64,000 bases of DNA from Jaapia argillacea MUCL 33604 (Eukaryota > Basidiomycota > Agaricomycetes > Jaapiales > Jaapiaceae), in assembly GCA_000697665.1 (NCBI GenBank), contig KL197729.1, positions 556,583 to 620,582 of the forward strand. Reading direction: 5' to 3'. Position 1 is the first letter of the stretch. Every line of letters begins with the position of its first letter. A program made the translations under genes and the position numbers. Positions 48,921 to 62,893 of this stretch are shown here, one piece after another. Below the pieces are notes generated by a model. That model was not told the DNA's origin. It saw nothing but the letters and a program-made list of their open reading frames with translations, and ran no database searches.

Positions 48921-49903
48921 ATGGCTGAGACGTATACTTGGCTGATAACTGGGTTCGTCGCCTTTTCCTCCGCCTCGTTTTACCTGTTGCACAACTCACA
49001 CCTCTCGTTATCAGAGCATCGAGAGGTATTGGCCTCGAATACACCAAGCAACTCATCTCTTCTCCGTCTGTCAAGAACATCGTTATCGCCTCGTGCAGGA
49101 ACCCTGAGACCGCTACCGAACTCCAAGCACTACGAGCGTCTTTCAAGGAGGAACAGCAACAGAGGTTGCATATCGTGGCATTGGATGTAGAGTTTGAAGA
49201 ATCGATACTGGGTATTGGCAAAGTCGTAGCAGAGATCGTAGGAGATTTGGGATTGGATTACCTGATTAACAATGGTGCTATCGTAAGTCCTTCCCATCAA
49301 CCCTCAACCTTCACCCCTTGATCTTTTTGTGATCGTGTTTCAGAATCTCGCAATGGACACGGCTTTCGACTTCTCCCCCGCCGACATGACGCGTACGATG
49401 CAAGTGAACGTGCTAGGCCCTGCCCTTCTCTCCCAAACTGTCTTCCCTCTGCTAGCCAAATCGAAACGGAAAGTTATCTTGAACACGAGTACGGGATTGG
49501 CTAGTATGGGGTTAGATTGTGGGCCGAAATGTTTGACTTATAGTATTAGTAAGACTGCTGTGAATATGTTGGTGCGTTATCCATTCGTTGTTAGATTGAA
49601 GATTGGCGCTTATATTTTGGGGTGCGTTGTGAAGACGTATAAGCAGGCGAAGGAACGACCGGATTTCATTTGTGTGGCTGTTGATCCCGGTTGGGTCAAG
49701 ACTGGTGCGCATATAATCTCCTCCCAGCTTTTCACGCGACTCTGTTGCTAATTGTCTTGTGCTTTTGATCAGTGATGGGAGGCCCTGGTGCATTCCTCGA
49801 GCCACCGGAAGTGGTCACGCTCATCTTATCGTTCGTCCAAGGAGCTACGACGGAGGAATCTGGAAAGTTCTTTGATAGGTTTGGGAAAGTTCGACCTTGG
49901 TGA
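48921..49903 (+). CDS. short-chain dehydrogenase (C-factor-like), plus copy
   Basis: ATG at 48921 (MAETYTWLITG). The intron again lies within the TGxxxGIG loop (ITG / ASRGIGLEYTKQL). The rest reads NIVIASCRNPETATELQALR, LHIVALDVEFEESI, DYLINNGAI, AMDTAFDFSPADMTRTMQVN, LGPALLSQTVFPLLAKSKRK, the catalytic YSISK in LTYSISKTAVNML, then KQAKERPDFICVAVDPGWVK and GGPGAFLEPPEVVTLILSF. It ends FFDRFGKVRPW at 49903. Intron positions match the neighbour at 46320, showing a duplication with inversion. Active-site residues intact; substrate unknown. Confidence 0.85.
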
Positions 49904-50659
49904 TTGATTCCGTTTGAATGGCCCAGGGATCGGGGTGGTTGGAGTAGAGCTCAGCTGCATTGGAGTTTGGGTGGATATGCGCAATTCGACGGGCATCAGC
50001 GTAGTAGCTGACTTTCTCTGATCCCCCGTTCCTCCCTCCCGCACATTTTGGGAGGTTCGGGCTATTTCAAATTCATTTTTGAACTGCATAGCCAGTCTAT
50101 GATTGATGATAGCAATTAGCGTGGCGGATCCGAGAATCTCTGTCCACCCAATTGTTGGTTGGCGCCTGTTGGCGGTGGCGAGTCGGTGATATGAGCCCCC
50201 TTTGGAAGATCTACGAAGTTTCGTCATCCCCAATCATTCTTCCTGACTATTCGGTGCCGTGTGGCTGTATTCTTGTGAGGCTGTGTCACTGTGCCTGGGA
50301 CCAACCTGCTCTCTGCGTCGACCGGCGACCGGGTTTCCTCCCATCACATATCAAGACTTTGCAGGCAATGTGCCAATGTCTCCTCGATACGCCCCAGCCT
50401 CGACCATCTGGGTATCGGTCGATCATTCTAGGATTGCTATTGATAGAGTTCTCGTGAGCGCAACGGTGTTGATTGCGATCCCGGCAAGGATTAGTTTCTC
50501 GTCCTTGAAAGATACGCCAGCACATTACGATTCGTATCAGTCACTTGTGCACCGCCCTTGTCGGGTGGGCAGGATAATAAAAGGTGGGCTAGGAATAGAT
50601 TGATGGTGAGCAAACTACTTCGACTTTCCTTCATTACCACCCATCGCACTCAACTCAAC
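49904..50659. other. spacer upstream of the OYE-like pair
   Basis: No convincing gene. It contains the 5' region of the next gene; an alternative in-frame ATG for that gene lies at 50603. Confidence 0.45.
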
Positions 50660-52943
50660 ATGTCCAGCACGAATTTAATCCCTTCGGACGCACCTGTTCA
50701 AAATTCACCGTCGGCCCCAGATAGCGCTGGTAACGGCGCGAGTGCTGGTTCTGCAATTGGTTCCGACGAATTGCCATTGGGGATATTGAGGCCCGACTTT
50801 CCAAGTTTCAAGGTTCTCCAAGCCAAGAATTTAATCCCTTCGGACGCACCTGTACACAATTCGCCGTCGGCCCCAGATAGTGCTGGTAATGGCGCGAGTG
50901 CTGGTTCTGCAATTGGTTCAGACGAATTGCCGCTGGGGATATTGAGGCCCGACTTTCCAAGTTTCAAGGTTCTCCAAACCACGAATTTAATCCCTTCGGA
51001 CGCACCTGTACACAATTCGCCCTCGGCACCAGATAGTGCTGGTAATGGGGCGAGTGATGGTTCTGCAATTGGTTCAGACGAAATGCCGCTGGGGGTATTG
51101 AGACCCAACTTGCCAAGCTTCAAGGCTGTCCAAACTAATCTGGTTGTCACATCTCCGAATGGCGTACCGGTGAGTTTATCTACTGTTGCGTCGACCTTTC
51201 AGTAGAAAAGATTCTGACCGACGTTCCAGGCGACTACAACACCTCAGACCTCTTCGTCTTCAGATAAGAAGTTGCTACAGCCTATCAAGATTCGTGGTGT
51301 CGAGTTTCCGAACCGCGTATTCGTGAGTTTGCTTTTCTTTCAAACTCGACAAGGATGCCCTTACCGACCTTCTTGGCAGGCGTCCCCAATGTGTCAGTTC
51401 TCTGCAGAAGACGGGAAGGTCACGGACGCACACAAGACACCACGTAAGCCGTTCTGTCTTCCCATCCTACCTGTCATCTTGAATCTAATTCAACTCTTGA
51501 ATTTCCCTGCCGGTTTAGTCGAAACAATCACCACTCAATCCAACCCCGCTCCCGGTCTATACTTTGTCGAAGCGACAGCCGTCCTTCCCGAAGGTCGTCT
51601 CACCGTCGGCGACGCTGGGCTATGGGATGACTCTCAAGTCGGACCTATGAAAGACCTTGTCGATACGGCGCATTCAAAGAAACAGCTGACTGGGATCCAG
51701 CTTTCACATGCTGGGAGGAATCAAGTTCGCCCTGTCCCGCCCTTGCATCCAGTACTGGGAAATGAGCCTGGAGGTGGTCAAGGATGTTATAACGGCGTTT
51801 GCTGCTCTCGGTCCGATAATGACCCCGAGCTTGGTTCGGCGAACAACGTGGCTGGAACGGAGGACCAGAACCACAAAGGGCCCAATCAACCCGTACCTGA
51901 GTACTGTGGGGTATGGAATGGGATCCCTTATTGTGTATCGGCACTTCCACACACGCACAACCCCGACTCTGTTTCGGGTCCGCAACCACCTAGCGGTCCC
52001 GTCACGACTCCACACAGGGTGTATTGTGGCACCTGGAACGGCGTTCCGTATTGTGTAGCTGGGTTCAAGAACTTCATCAGACCAGAGGATTTGACGAAGG
52101 ATGAGATTGAGGGGGTTATTAAGGCTTTTGAAGACGCTGCGAGCAGGGCGGTAAAGGCTGGTTTTGATGTCGTTGAGCTCAGTTCTGCGCAAGGTGCGTG
52201 AATCCTGGTTATTGACGCTTTTTGGCTCGAGTTGCTTTGCTGACAATGATACTCGCTGGTTTATCGTAGGCACCCTGTTGAGTAGTTTCTTGACCCCGTT
52301 TGTCAACCGTAGGGGAGACGAGTACGGAGCTTCGTTCGAGGGAAGAGTGAAGTTGGTTTTGGATGTGGTTGATGCCGTCCGTGCCGCGATCCCCAATACC
52401 ATGCCTCTATTCTTACGGTGAGTGATTGATGGGAAATTTCGTGCTACTTTCGATACTCACGATTTGAGTAGCATCTCGGCCACTGATGGACTCGAAGATG
52501 CGCTGCCCGAGGGTGCTTCGTGGACCACTGACGATACCCTCAAATTGGCCGGGATACTAGTTGATCATGGTGTCGACTTTCTCGACGTTGCGAGCGGCGG
52601 TAATGGCGCAGATCAACTTGCACTAGAACCGTCCTCGCAGTCCAAGGTTTCGGGGTACTCACAGTCGGTTAAGAAAGTTGTTGCCTCGAAGATTGTCGTT
52701 GGGTCTGTCGGCGGTTATGCTGACGGAAAGGTTGTGGAGGATACGTTGGAGCAAGGGAAGGCGGATGTCATCCTTGTTGGGAGGGGGCTTTTGGGAAATC
52801 CGGGTTTGATTCAGTCCATGGTGGAGGATTTGGGGGTTGTGAAGTTGAATGGGGTGAACGGGAAGGTTTTGACGAATGGGGGAGTGGAGGTGAATGGGAA
52901 TGGCGCTTTGCATAGTGCTGTTGGCCAGGTGGCGACGGCTTGA
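50660..52943 (+). CDS. Old Yellow Enzyme-like protein 1 with altered active site
   Basis: Start at 50660 (CAACATGTCC context); 50603 is in frame too. Exons: 50660-51169, 51230-51322, 51380-51443, 51529-52193, 52270-52417, 52472-52943. Exon 1 is three 52-residue repeats. The OYE barrel follows: IKIRGVEFPNRVF, SPMCQFSAEDGK, GLYFVEATAVLPEGRLT and GIQLSHAGRN for FMN binding. The usual loop is then replaced by a Cys-rich insert with GCYNGVCC, YCGVWNGIPYCV and YCGTWNGVPYCV. The motif that normally reads HGAHGYLLH is SSAQGTLLS, so both substrate-anchoring histidines are gone. The rest (NRRGDEYGASFEGRVKL, GSVGGYADGKVVEDTL, ADVILVGRGLLGNPGLI) is normal. Likely binds FMN; normal ene-reductase activity is doubtful. 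Confidence 0.82.
50671..51138 (+). repeat. three 156-bp tandem repeats in exon 1
   Basis: Units start at 50671, 50827 and 50983. Copies 1 and 2 are nearly identical; copy 3 is more diverged toward its end. Each encodes 52 residues starting NLIPSDAPV and ending in FPSFK or LPSFK. Confidence 0.95.
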
Positions 52944-54121
52944 ATGGTAGATGGTGGTAATGAGGTGGGAAGTAAGTTATGCCGATTGGGTTGATTTTAT
53001 TTTATCGATATTAGCCTCCGAGACCGTTTTGTATTTATGATAGATGCTATGTTATTGAGAGTTGAAGGTTGATGGAAACTTGGTGATTGCGGTCAGAAGC
53101 CTCCATGGTCTGCTCGTACTGGGAACTCGCAAAGCTGAGAGCAATATTAATGGGCAGGATGAACATCTCGGAACCTGGGCGAGCAGCTCGAACCATCTAA
53201 GCATCTGAAAGGTCGGCTCCCGCAAGGAGCCCAGAGAGAATTTCTATCCTTGAAGGAGTCAGAGGAATAATGTCGTCTTCAAGGAGTAAGTAAATCGGCA
53301 GTTGTCCAACTTGCGCACGGGCCACAAGAAACTGAGTGTAAAGATGTATAGTTGTTGAGAAGGCTGTTGGAGTATCTCAACAACCGGACAGCTTTTAACG
53401 GCGAACGATACTTTTCAGGCGACCGCTTCGCTTCGCGCAACACGATTGTCCTACCCCCATGACCCACAAGAATCAGGCTGCGAATAGAGCTCAGGAAGGT
53501 TCTTTCCAAGACGCAAGCGCGACCAGCGCGCCAACCATCATGATCAAGCTGCCGGTGATCACTTCCGGTGTTATGAACCTCCGTCGTCGGCGCTTATCTG
53601 TTTGTTAAGGCTGATCATTTCAATCATACTTCTCAAACAACTGTCCTTTCGGCGGTGCAGTGTGGGCGTTGATATGCCGTTTCTGTAGGCGGCTTCGAGT
53701 CTACTTGATCGTCAGTTTGAGTTCCTGGGACGACACAGCTACCTACGTCGACTGTTTCACGGGGCCTTTCTGATTCTTGATGCTCGTCATCGTCCCATCG
53801 CCACGAAACCTATTATTAGTCAGCACGACTATGCCATCCTCGGGGTTAGTAAGTTCGCGATCTCTGCGACCCGACTATGAGTACTGCGGCAATCGCTCTT
53901 ACCGCTTGAAGTTGGCTAATGATGGAAGGGCTAATACTAAGGCGGGCACATTGATGGATATGATCCTCAGAGAATTGGTCCCTGGCTTGACAAATGGAGG
54001 TACGCCACCATTGACTGATCAATCCCCGCACATCGCCCATTTCGATGCGATAAAAGGATTGGGGGAGGAGTAAGGTGGGGTAAACGGAGCAACTCGAATT
54101 CCACTACACTTCCAGGTTAAC
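52944..54121. other. spacer between the two OYE-like genes
   Basis: No convincing exon; a frame at 53777-54073 has no recognised features. It holds the promoter of the second gene. Confidence 0.45.
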
Positions 54122-56149
<2,028 letters not shown>

Positions 56150-56731
56150 ACGATGGACGTCGGTGTTGAGGCAGAAAGTAAATTATTGAGGGAGTGAGTG
56201 TGGTTTATTGATATTAGCTTCGGGATAAGTTATATGTGTTTATGGATGCTATGTATAATGTCTGCGTTAGGCAGGCAACTTCAGACGTATATATCGATGA
56301 AAACAGTCACGAAGTTCATGTCGAGCGGAGTGGGGACAGTTGGTGACGACTAGTAAGATGTGAGTTGTTGAGATGATCACGTTGATCATGTCGACACCCC
56401 TTTCCCAACCACATGGCGCTGTCCCGCAACAATCTCACTGGCAGCCCTTCGTCTCAATACATTTCGGCCTTTTCACTTACTTTCGGAATGGACACGTCAA
56501 ATCGGAGCGTAGTCGCACTCGAATCTCTCGCTGGTGTATCTCACTGCGTGCCAGTGAGCAATGAGCCGGTGCTGAAGGTATGGGCTGATCGGGTAGGGGG
56601 TAGAGTTCAATAGACACGCGGCGTCATGATCGAGGTAAGTCGTTGGCCGCGCTTCGGGAGCATCAACCATCGCTCCTTCCTTCACTTTGCTTTTATAGAA
56701 GGACTTTTCGCCGGGCCTCAAACCAAGCAGA
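56150..56731. other. spacer upstream of the trypsin-fold gene
   Basis: No gene recognised; short frames near 56373-56613 only. Confidence 0.45.
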
Positions 56732-58354
56732 ATGATATCAACATCTTCAAATCCGTCTACCAATGCCCCCTATGTTACTCCTGACATCGAAGCGAGGAAT
56801 TACTACTATGGCCTACCATCTAAGCCCCGCCTTATCGCTCGTTCCAGTCCCGACGTCTGGAGGAGGCCGACCGGTCCTGAAGCGTACTTGATACCCAAGG
56901 AGTTGACTCCTCTGGGCACGCACCGTCTCAACGAAGTCTGGGAGAAGACTGTCGGTCCCGCCATGGATCAATATTTGCAGGGGAAAGGGGTTCAGAGTAC
57001 TAGCATGAACCCGCTTCGCATCGGGATAGCTGGCGATTCTTCTCCTCCCGCCGTCATCTTCGTAGGAGTCAACCCTGGCTCCCTCTCCCACGAACTTGGC
57101 CTCGAAGTCGCTGTCCATTGCCGATCTATCCTTGTCCAGAACGGTATCGACGATGTTCATATCGAAATCCGTGAATCCAAGTTCACCCGCGCTGCGATGC
57201 TGTACAAGCCTGACATCAGCTTCAAAGTTAACGCTGCCACCGCCGTCCGCGAGTCCTTCTCCACTGCTCTAGGGCTCCCCATCTGCAACGCAAACACTAC
57301 CAACTTTGAGGGAACCGGTGGATTCTTCTTCATCGACCCTGTCAAGCCTGGCATCCTCTACCTCCTCACTGCTAGACACGTCTTGTTTCCCCCTGGGACG
57401 GAACAAAACAAGCTATACGAGTTCCACGGCGACACTGGTGCGCCTCTCAGGAACGTCATGTTGCTGGGCGAGGCCGCCTTCAAAGCTCGTCTCAAGGATC
57501 TCGAGGCTGCGATCCGTATCAATAAGATCACTGTCGATCAGCTCAACAGGCATTTGGTGCTGGTTGATAACATGGAGGACGAGGATGAAGCTACTGCAGA
57601 GCGGAATGCGGTAACCCACAAGATAGATACGGTGATCGAGGTGATCGAAGCCTTGGAGACGTTGCTCCCCGAACTCCTCAGGGATTGGCAGAAGGAAGAG
57701 AACCGTATCATCGGCCACGTCGTCTTGTCCCCCCCAATTGGTCTCGACGATGGCGACGACGGCTTTGCCGATGATTGGGCGGTTGTCGAGATTCACCCCA
57801 CCAAAATCTCAAGGCTTAACTTCGTTGGCAATGCTATTGACCTTAGCTACATCCCGATCATCGACCTTGTTGCGTGGATGTTACCTCACACCGCTGGCCC
57901 GAGTTCGTTCCAGTACCTTGGCGACGCTCTTCTCGAGTGCTCCGGTACCGTCTCGGACCAGGAGATGTTCAGGCCTGATCTGAAGAACAAAGATCACCAT
58001 GATGACCCGGCCCTATTCGTTCTAAAGCACGGCAACGCCTCCAAACTCACTGCCGGCCGTCTAAACACCATCTGTGCCTTCGTTCGAGAATACGTTGATG
58101 GCGTAGCGGGCGAGATGTCGAAGGAACTATCCGTATTGCCTCGTAGCTTGAAGTCTGGCTCATTCTCCGCGCCTGGAGACTCTGGGTCTGTGGTTATCGA
58201 CGGAGTCAGTAGGATTTGCGGGATAATCGTTGGAGGGGATGGGGATGGAGAAGACTATGACTGCACCTTTGTCACCTCTATCAACTTCCTCGTCAAGCGC
58301 TTGGCGGCGTTCGGTATTGAGGCCAATATCTTCCCCTTGCCAACCGATCTCTAA
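56732..58354 (+). CDS. intronless trypsin-fold serine protease-like protein
   Basis: A 540-residue single exon, unusual in this intron-rich window. The N-terminal ~180 residues (IARSSPDVWRRPTGPEAYLI, PPAVIFVGVNPGSLSHE) form a domain common in uncharacterised basidiomycete proteins. The protease-like part has a full triad: His ~216 in LLTARHVLFP, Asp ~348 in ADDWAVVEIHP, Ser ~484 in SAPGDSGSVVID. A long helical insert (LKDLEAAIRINKITVDQLNR, KIDTVIEVIEALETLLPELL) separates His and Asp. No signal peptide, so probably intracellular. Target unknown. The triad argues for an active enzyme, but residues around it were not checked against a structure. Confidence 0.8.
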   Translation: MISTSSNPSTNAPYVTPDIEARNYYYGLPSKPRLIARSSPDVWRRPTGPEAYLIPKELTPLGTHRLNEVWEKTVGPAMDQYLQGKGVQSTSMNPLRIGIAGDSSPPAVIFVGVNPGSLSHELGLEVAVHCRSILVQNGIDDVHIEIRESKFTRAAMLYKPDISFKVNAATAVRESFSTALGLPICNANTTNFEGTGGFFFIDPVKPGILYLLTARHVLFPPGTEQNKLYEFHGDTGAPLRNVMLLGEAAFKARLKDLEAAIRINKITVDQLNRHLVLVDNMEDEDEATAERNAVTHKIDTVIEVIEALETLLPELLRDWQKEENRIIGHVVLSPPIGLDDGDDGFADDWAVVEIHPTKISRLNFVGNAIDLSYIPIIDLVAWMLPHTAGPSSFQYLGDALLECSGTVSDQEMFRPDLKNKDHHDDPALFVLKHGNASKLTAGRLNTICAFVREYVDGVAGEMSKELSVLPRSLKSGSFSAPGDSGSVVIDGVSRICGIIVGGDGDGEDYDCTFVTSINFLVKRLAAFGIEANIFPLPTDL

Positions 58355-59935
58355 ACGACATCCCCCCTCCAAACACCAAAATTCGCTCGTCCTTTGTCTA
58401 GGCTTTCTTTTGATCTATTCTGCCTTTCCCCGTCCTCGCCCTCCCATCCATTTCTTCTTCTACAACCTCGCCTTTCTTGTTTACCCTTCGGTCTTGTGCA
58501 ACGGACTCGCCGTCAGTTAGGCTAGGCATTGGGTACTTCCTTCGTACGGTACTGGTGCTCGGGCTAGTCGAGACGTAGCTTCTTACATACTGCGATGTTT
58601 ATTCATCTCTCATCTTTTCATCCTTGATCATTTGCGATGTACTTGTATCCGATATGCAGTTGAAATAACATTGCTACTTCGTGTCTTTCAACTTGTGGTC
58701 GATGTCCTGAAGCGTGTTCAAGTCAGTGGTTAGTAGGTAAGGTTGACTTTCGACAATTTGAAAGATTTCTCTCGATTAGAACTTCGCTTCTTTAAAGCGA
58801 CAAATGCGTGATTTCAGCATGAGAGTAACTGGTGAAAACGGGAATGACATTCGTAGCAGCAGAGTGGGGACAGAGAGTGATGGTCAAGAGGTCCAACGAC
58901 TTCCACAGTGCTGATTCGTATTTGGACTCAACATGTACTAGTAGCGTTCCCCCGGGGCTCCTAGAGGCTGTGTTAGGTTTGATGAGTTTGACGCACGAAG
59001 AAGAACGTACCGCCGACTCACACCCCGAGAAATCCCAGCCTTGCTGGCAGAAAAGCAACGTAGTCGGGGTTTCCGACTGGTGAAGACACAGTGACTACGC
59101 GTAACCTGCATGGCCTCGAATGATGGATTCACAACCTCCTCCATGAACCCGTCGCTATGACTCTGAGCTTAGCGACCCTAGTCGACTTGGAGTCGACGAT
59201 CGTGTGAGGTTCTCTGAAGTAAATTGGTATAAGCCGTCGGGGAAGGTAATGAGACTTACACTCCATACCAAGCAACCGCCATGAACCGCATTTCCTAGAG
59301 CCCATCCAAACGGTGCTCTTTCTGTGGGTCCCTCAAATTCGAGCTGCCTCCCTCCCAGCCAGCCGAGGACACCGAAGGTCGTTGGTTTTGAGGTTTGTAG
59401 AGATACCTTTTGTTTTCGCTCGATGCTTGGGTGCAATGATCTTTAAATTTGTCTCCGATCTTCGGAGACCTGGACCGACTGGCGTTCCTTCTGCCATTTG
59501 TTTCGAAAGCCTCTTGCGGTGAGGAAGGCGCCGGTGTGGGGTGAGAGAGTATGTAGGCCTAGGGTCAGGGGTGCTAGGCGAGTCGTTTTTGCGGATGCGT
59601 AGTAGGTTGGGGTTTCGAAGGTGGGGAGGGGAGGATGGTCTTCGTGGGTGGGTTTGGGAAGGTTTGGGACGAGTCTAGTTTATTTGTATCCGTTTCGTTG
59701 ATGCGCGAGGGCCGGCCATCCGGGTCCTAACCTTAATCAATCTCAACACACTGGAAACAGCGAAGAGTGCGGCTCGGAACGATGCACCCACACGACACGT
59801 TATAATAGTGAGCGTCCTTTTCATATGATCAAAGAGTGCTCCTCAATTTCACAGAACGATGTTGTTGAATTAATCCAGCAGAAAATACAGTGGAGATCAC
59901 TCTGGCGTTGCATACAGTGACTACGGAGGCAACGA
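58355..59935. other. 1.6 kb stretch without a recognised gene
   Basis: Short frames on both strands without family features or consistent splice pattern. T-rich 3' sequence follows the protease-like gene near 58380-58500. Confidence 0.45.
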
Positions 59936-62370
59936 TTGGGTGGTATGGAGACATGCAGAGTCGAAGACGAGAGGAAGGGACGTGACTTGGACAAGCATTG
60001 TGGGGGTTGGGTCGACTTGTACTGGCATGGGGAGAGGGTGTGCGGGGTTGAGAAGCTGTTTAGGTTGGTGGTGCATGAGACGACTGATCCCTCTTTCTTC
60101 CAACTTCCGTCCTCTCCACTCGTACCGCTTTGGCTTATCAAATGGGGTGGATCCGAGGGTGAGGTATATCTTGGGGTGGGCACCTGCTTCGAAAGATCGG
60201 GCTGGCCCAGGGAAAGAGCCCTTTGTCAGGATACGGCGTTCTGGATCTGTGAAAGACGGATTATATGGCACAGGATGATATGGTACGGTTCGAAGTCATC
60301 TGGCACGTTCGCTCTTCTCCTCAATTCCCTGCTCAGGTATGTTCATCACAAGTTGGTTTGAGCAGGGACAGAATCTGGAGGTCGCGCTGTCGACGAGTCC
60401 TCAGAAGAGGTGGTAGACTTCATCTTGGAGCTGATTGAAAGTCACCCAGTCCTCGAGAACAGCACGAGTAACCAGGTTGCGAAAGTCAAAGCGGGTTTAG
60501 TGCGCTATGGTTGAATGGAGCGGTTGTAGGGGAAGGTCAGGTTAATCCGTTTGGGTACGTCGCTCATCCTCCGTCTCAACTTAATCCATGTTGACTTCAT
60601 ATACCACAACACAATAGACCCCTCCACCATCTTAATCGCGAACATCCACTGGTCCTCTCGCTAACGCACAAACCTCTGTCTCTGACGTCGCGTCAAGCAA
60701 TCACCTTGTTAATCCACCCTGCTATCGACGCTGCATATGGAGAAGACGTCGATGTGCCAGGAGAGTTGTTCGACGCTAGTGATAGATAAGAGGAGGGTGT
60801 TGTGGTAGTTTGGTGGAATGGTTCGAGGAAGGATTGTTGGTCCCGGCTGTGAGGTGGAGTTTGAGCTGATAATGAGTGTAGGTGTAGGTATTAGAAATGG
60901 GGCAAGTCGTTGGAAGTCGTGAGCCCCCCCTCCCTCCTTTCTTCTCTCTTCCTCCTCACTAATCCATGCGCATATACCTAGCTCCCCACCCTTCTCACCC
61001 ACCCACCTTCTCGTTTTCTTCGCTCTCTCAAATTTCTCAGTCATATTATAAACCGACCTCCCCGTCTTCTTACCTACACCCCCATCAACCAACAACTCAA
61101 GATCCCCACCCTCCTACTCGCCTGTCAACGAAATGCAGAAGCCTACCTTCATTCTACGAAACGGGAACGACTCCACCCGAACCCAAAGCCTCTCCGCATA
61201 CTCCCACTCACCCTCTAACTCAAGAAACTGATGCTGCTCGTTTTTGGAATGTCGAGAACGGCGATGATGTTGAAGATGTCATGTTTCGTTTGAAGGTCAG
61301 GGCAATCTCATAGCTCGCCAATGCATGAATACCGACCTGATTCTTTGTCGATCATCTCAGCTATCACGAATTCAGACCTCTACCCATCGAATGTTACATC
61401 CGTCAATCGGTCCATCCTGATACCCTTGTTCTTGCCAAGTCGGAGTCGGAGAATTTCGTTTCGCACGGTTTGGACATCATGATTAGGGATGGACATGGTG
61501 AGAAGAAAGAGGAGTTGGCGAAATCTAGGGCTTATGCGAAGAGGCCGGCTGTAGACGTTAGTGAAAATGGGGAGTTGGAACACGGCTTGTGAACGGGATA
61601 TGGATGATGTACGTCTCCGTTCCTTTTTTCTTTCCCTCCCTTCCGTTTTTAGTGTTGAGGCTTTCGGTCAGTGTTTGAGAATGTATGCGTGGTTACTCAC
61701 TGGGCTCTTGTAGGATTTCTCGAGGAATATACGAATCGAGACCGGACAGCGGTCTACGGCCATCTCTGTTTCCTCGCCATGCTTTGGTCATCCGACCTTC
61801 CCTCGCTAACTGCCTGAACATATTGCTTGGATTGACTTCATCCACAACCCTCCAGATGCCTTTCCGCCCTTCAACCACATGAACGAAATGTGTTCATCAA
61901 TCAAGTCGCATGTCTTTTCTACCCCCCCTCTTGCTCAAACCTTCGCAGCAATGTCCCCCCCCGTGTCTTAGGCCTGTCTTGGTAACTAGCGTCACCCAAC
62001 AATGGGCTGCAAAGGGTGGTCAGGAGCGAGCACGACCTGGCAGGTGGCGGCGTTCTGGAGGCTCATGGTTACGATGAATTCGTTAGGATGAGTGGGATCA
62101 TCGATGGATTGGGTTTGAGTCCTGGAGCCACAGCGCTAGTGGTCAATAGTAAAGTGAGTAGTTTCACCCTTCGCTTCCTCGAGGTTCGGCTTGTCTGATC
62201 GCGTCGTGACCAGTGAGGTTGTGGGACCGGTATTAACTGGAGAGTTCGACGTGAGTATAGCCGGTTTTAAGTTGTTGGAAGCCCGTTGAAATGAAACCTG
62301 GAATCGAGTTAGTTTTTGAAGCACTGAAAGATGTGCTACCGGATGTTGGCGCCTATGACAAGTGAGTCTC
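59936..62370 (+). pseudogene. broken N-terminal part of UDP-glucose:glycoprotein glucosyltransferase
   Basis: Pieces in N-to-C order but different frames. CGGWVDLYWHGERVCGVEKL lies near 60000 (normally CxxWVDWYGxxxCDxxxL). NFRPLHSYRFGLS and DPRVRYILGWAP lie near 60110-60170. SRQAITLLIHPAID and LFDASDR, then a stop, then EEGVVVVWWN lie near 60690-60830. DVEDVMFRLKVRAIS is near 61280, VDVSENGELEHGL near 61570. HGYDEFVRMSGIIDGLGLSP and GATALVVNSK are near 62060-62150, and VFEALKDVLPDVGAYD near 62310-62360. This order fits the luminal thioredoxin-like part of the ER folding sensor. The GT24 catalytic domain is absent. Stops and frame changes make it non-functional. Confidence 0.65.
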
Positions 62371-62599
62371 TGCCAGGCTGGCATAGCAGGTGACTCTGAC
62401 TCTATTATCTTGGTCGAAGGGCGGCGCTCATCTCGTGGCTCTGGCTTCATCTCTCGTTTCGTCGATCCAGATCCCTGACCCAGGCGAAATTGGGTTGTTC
62501 AATGCACCCCAACACCCTCGAACTCGAAACTGTCATCTTTTACATACCCAAGCCATTGTTATGATTGATCTTGTATTCCCACTGCGTTGGCTCATCGTC

Positions 62600-62770
62600 C
62601 TCATCGAAGATGTCAATATCTTCCTCTGCTGTTGGACTACGTACTCGAGGTTGAGATGAGACCTTCAATCATTCACCGTGATTATAATTATGAGTCACCA
62701 ATTGGAATTCAAATGCCAAAGTCGCAATAGCACACGATGAACTTGAAGATACTAGCCCCTAATGTACATC
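62600..62770 (+). pseudogene. fragment of the ALWEP gene family
   Basis: GAAGATGTCAATATCTTCCT and GACTACGTACTCGAGGTTGA, an intron-like gap, then AATTCAAATGCCAAAGTCGC and AGCACACGATGAA match the exons at 25342-25383 and 25437-25496. It reads DVNIFL...DYVLE and NSNAKVAIAHDEL with one frame change. The rest of the gene is missing. Confidence 0.7.
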
Positions 62771-62893
62771 CAGGCTACAACCGTGAATAGAGTAAGATAG
62801 TACTCTCCTGAAAACCCCAGATCAGTTCCCGTTCAAAAAACCACAGTATCATCAGAATAATCCTCTTCATCCGAACACACCTTTGAGCTACGC

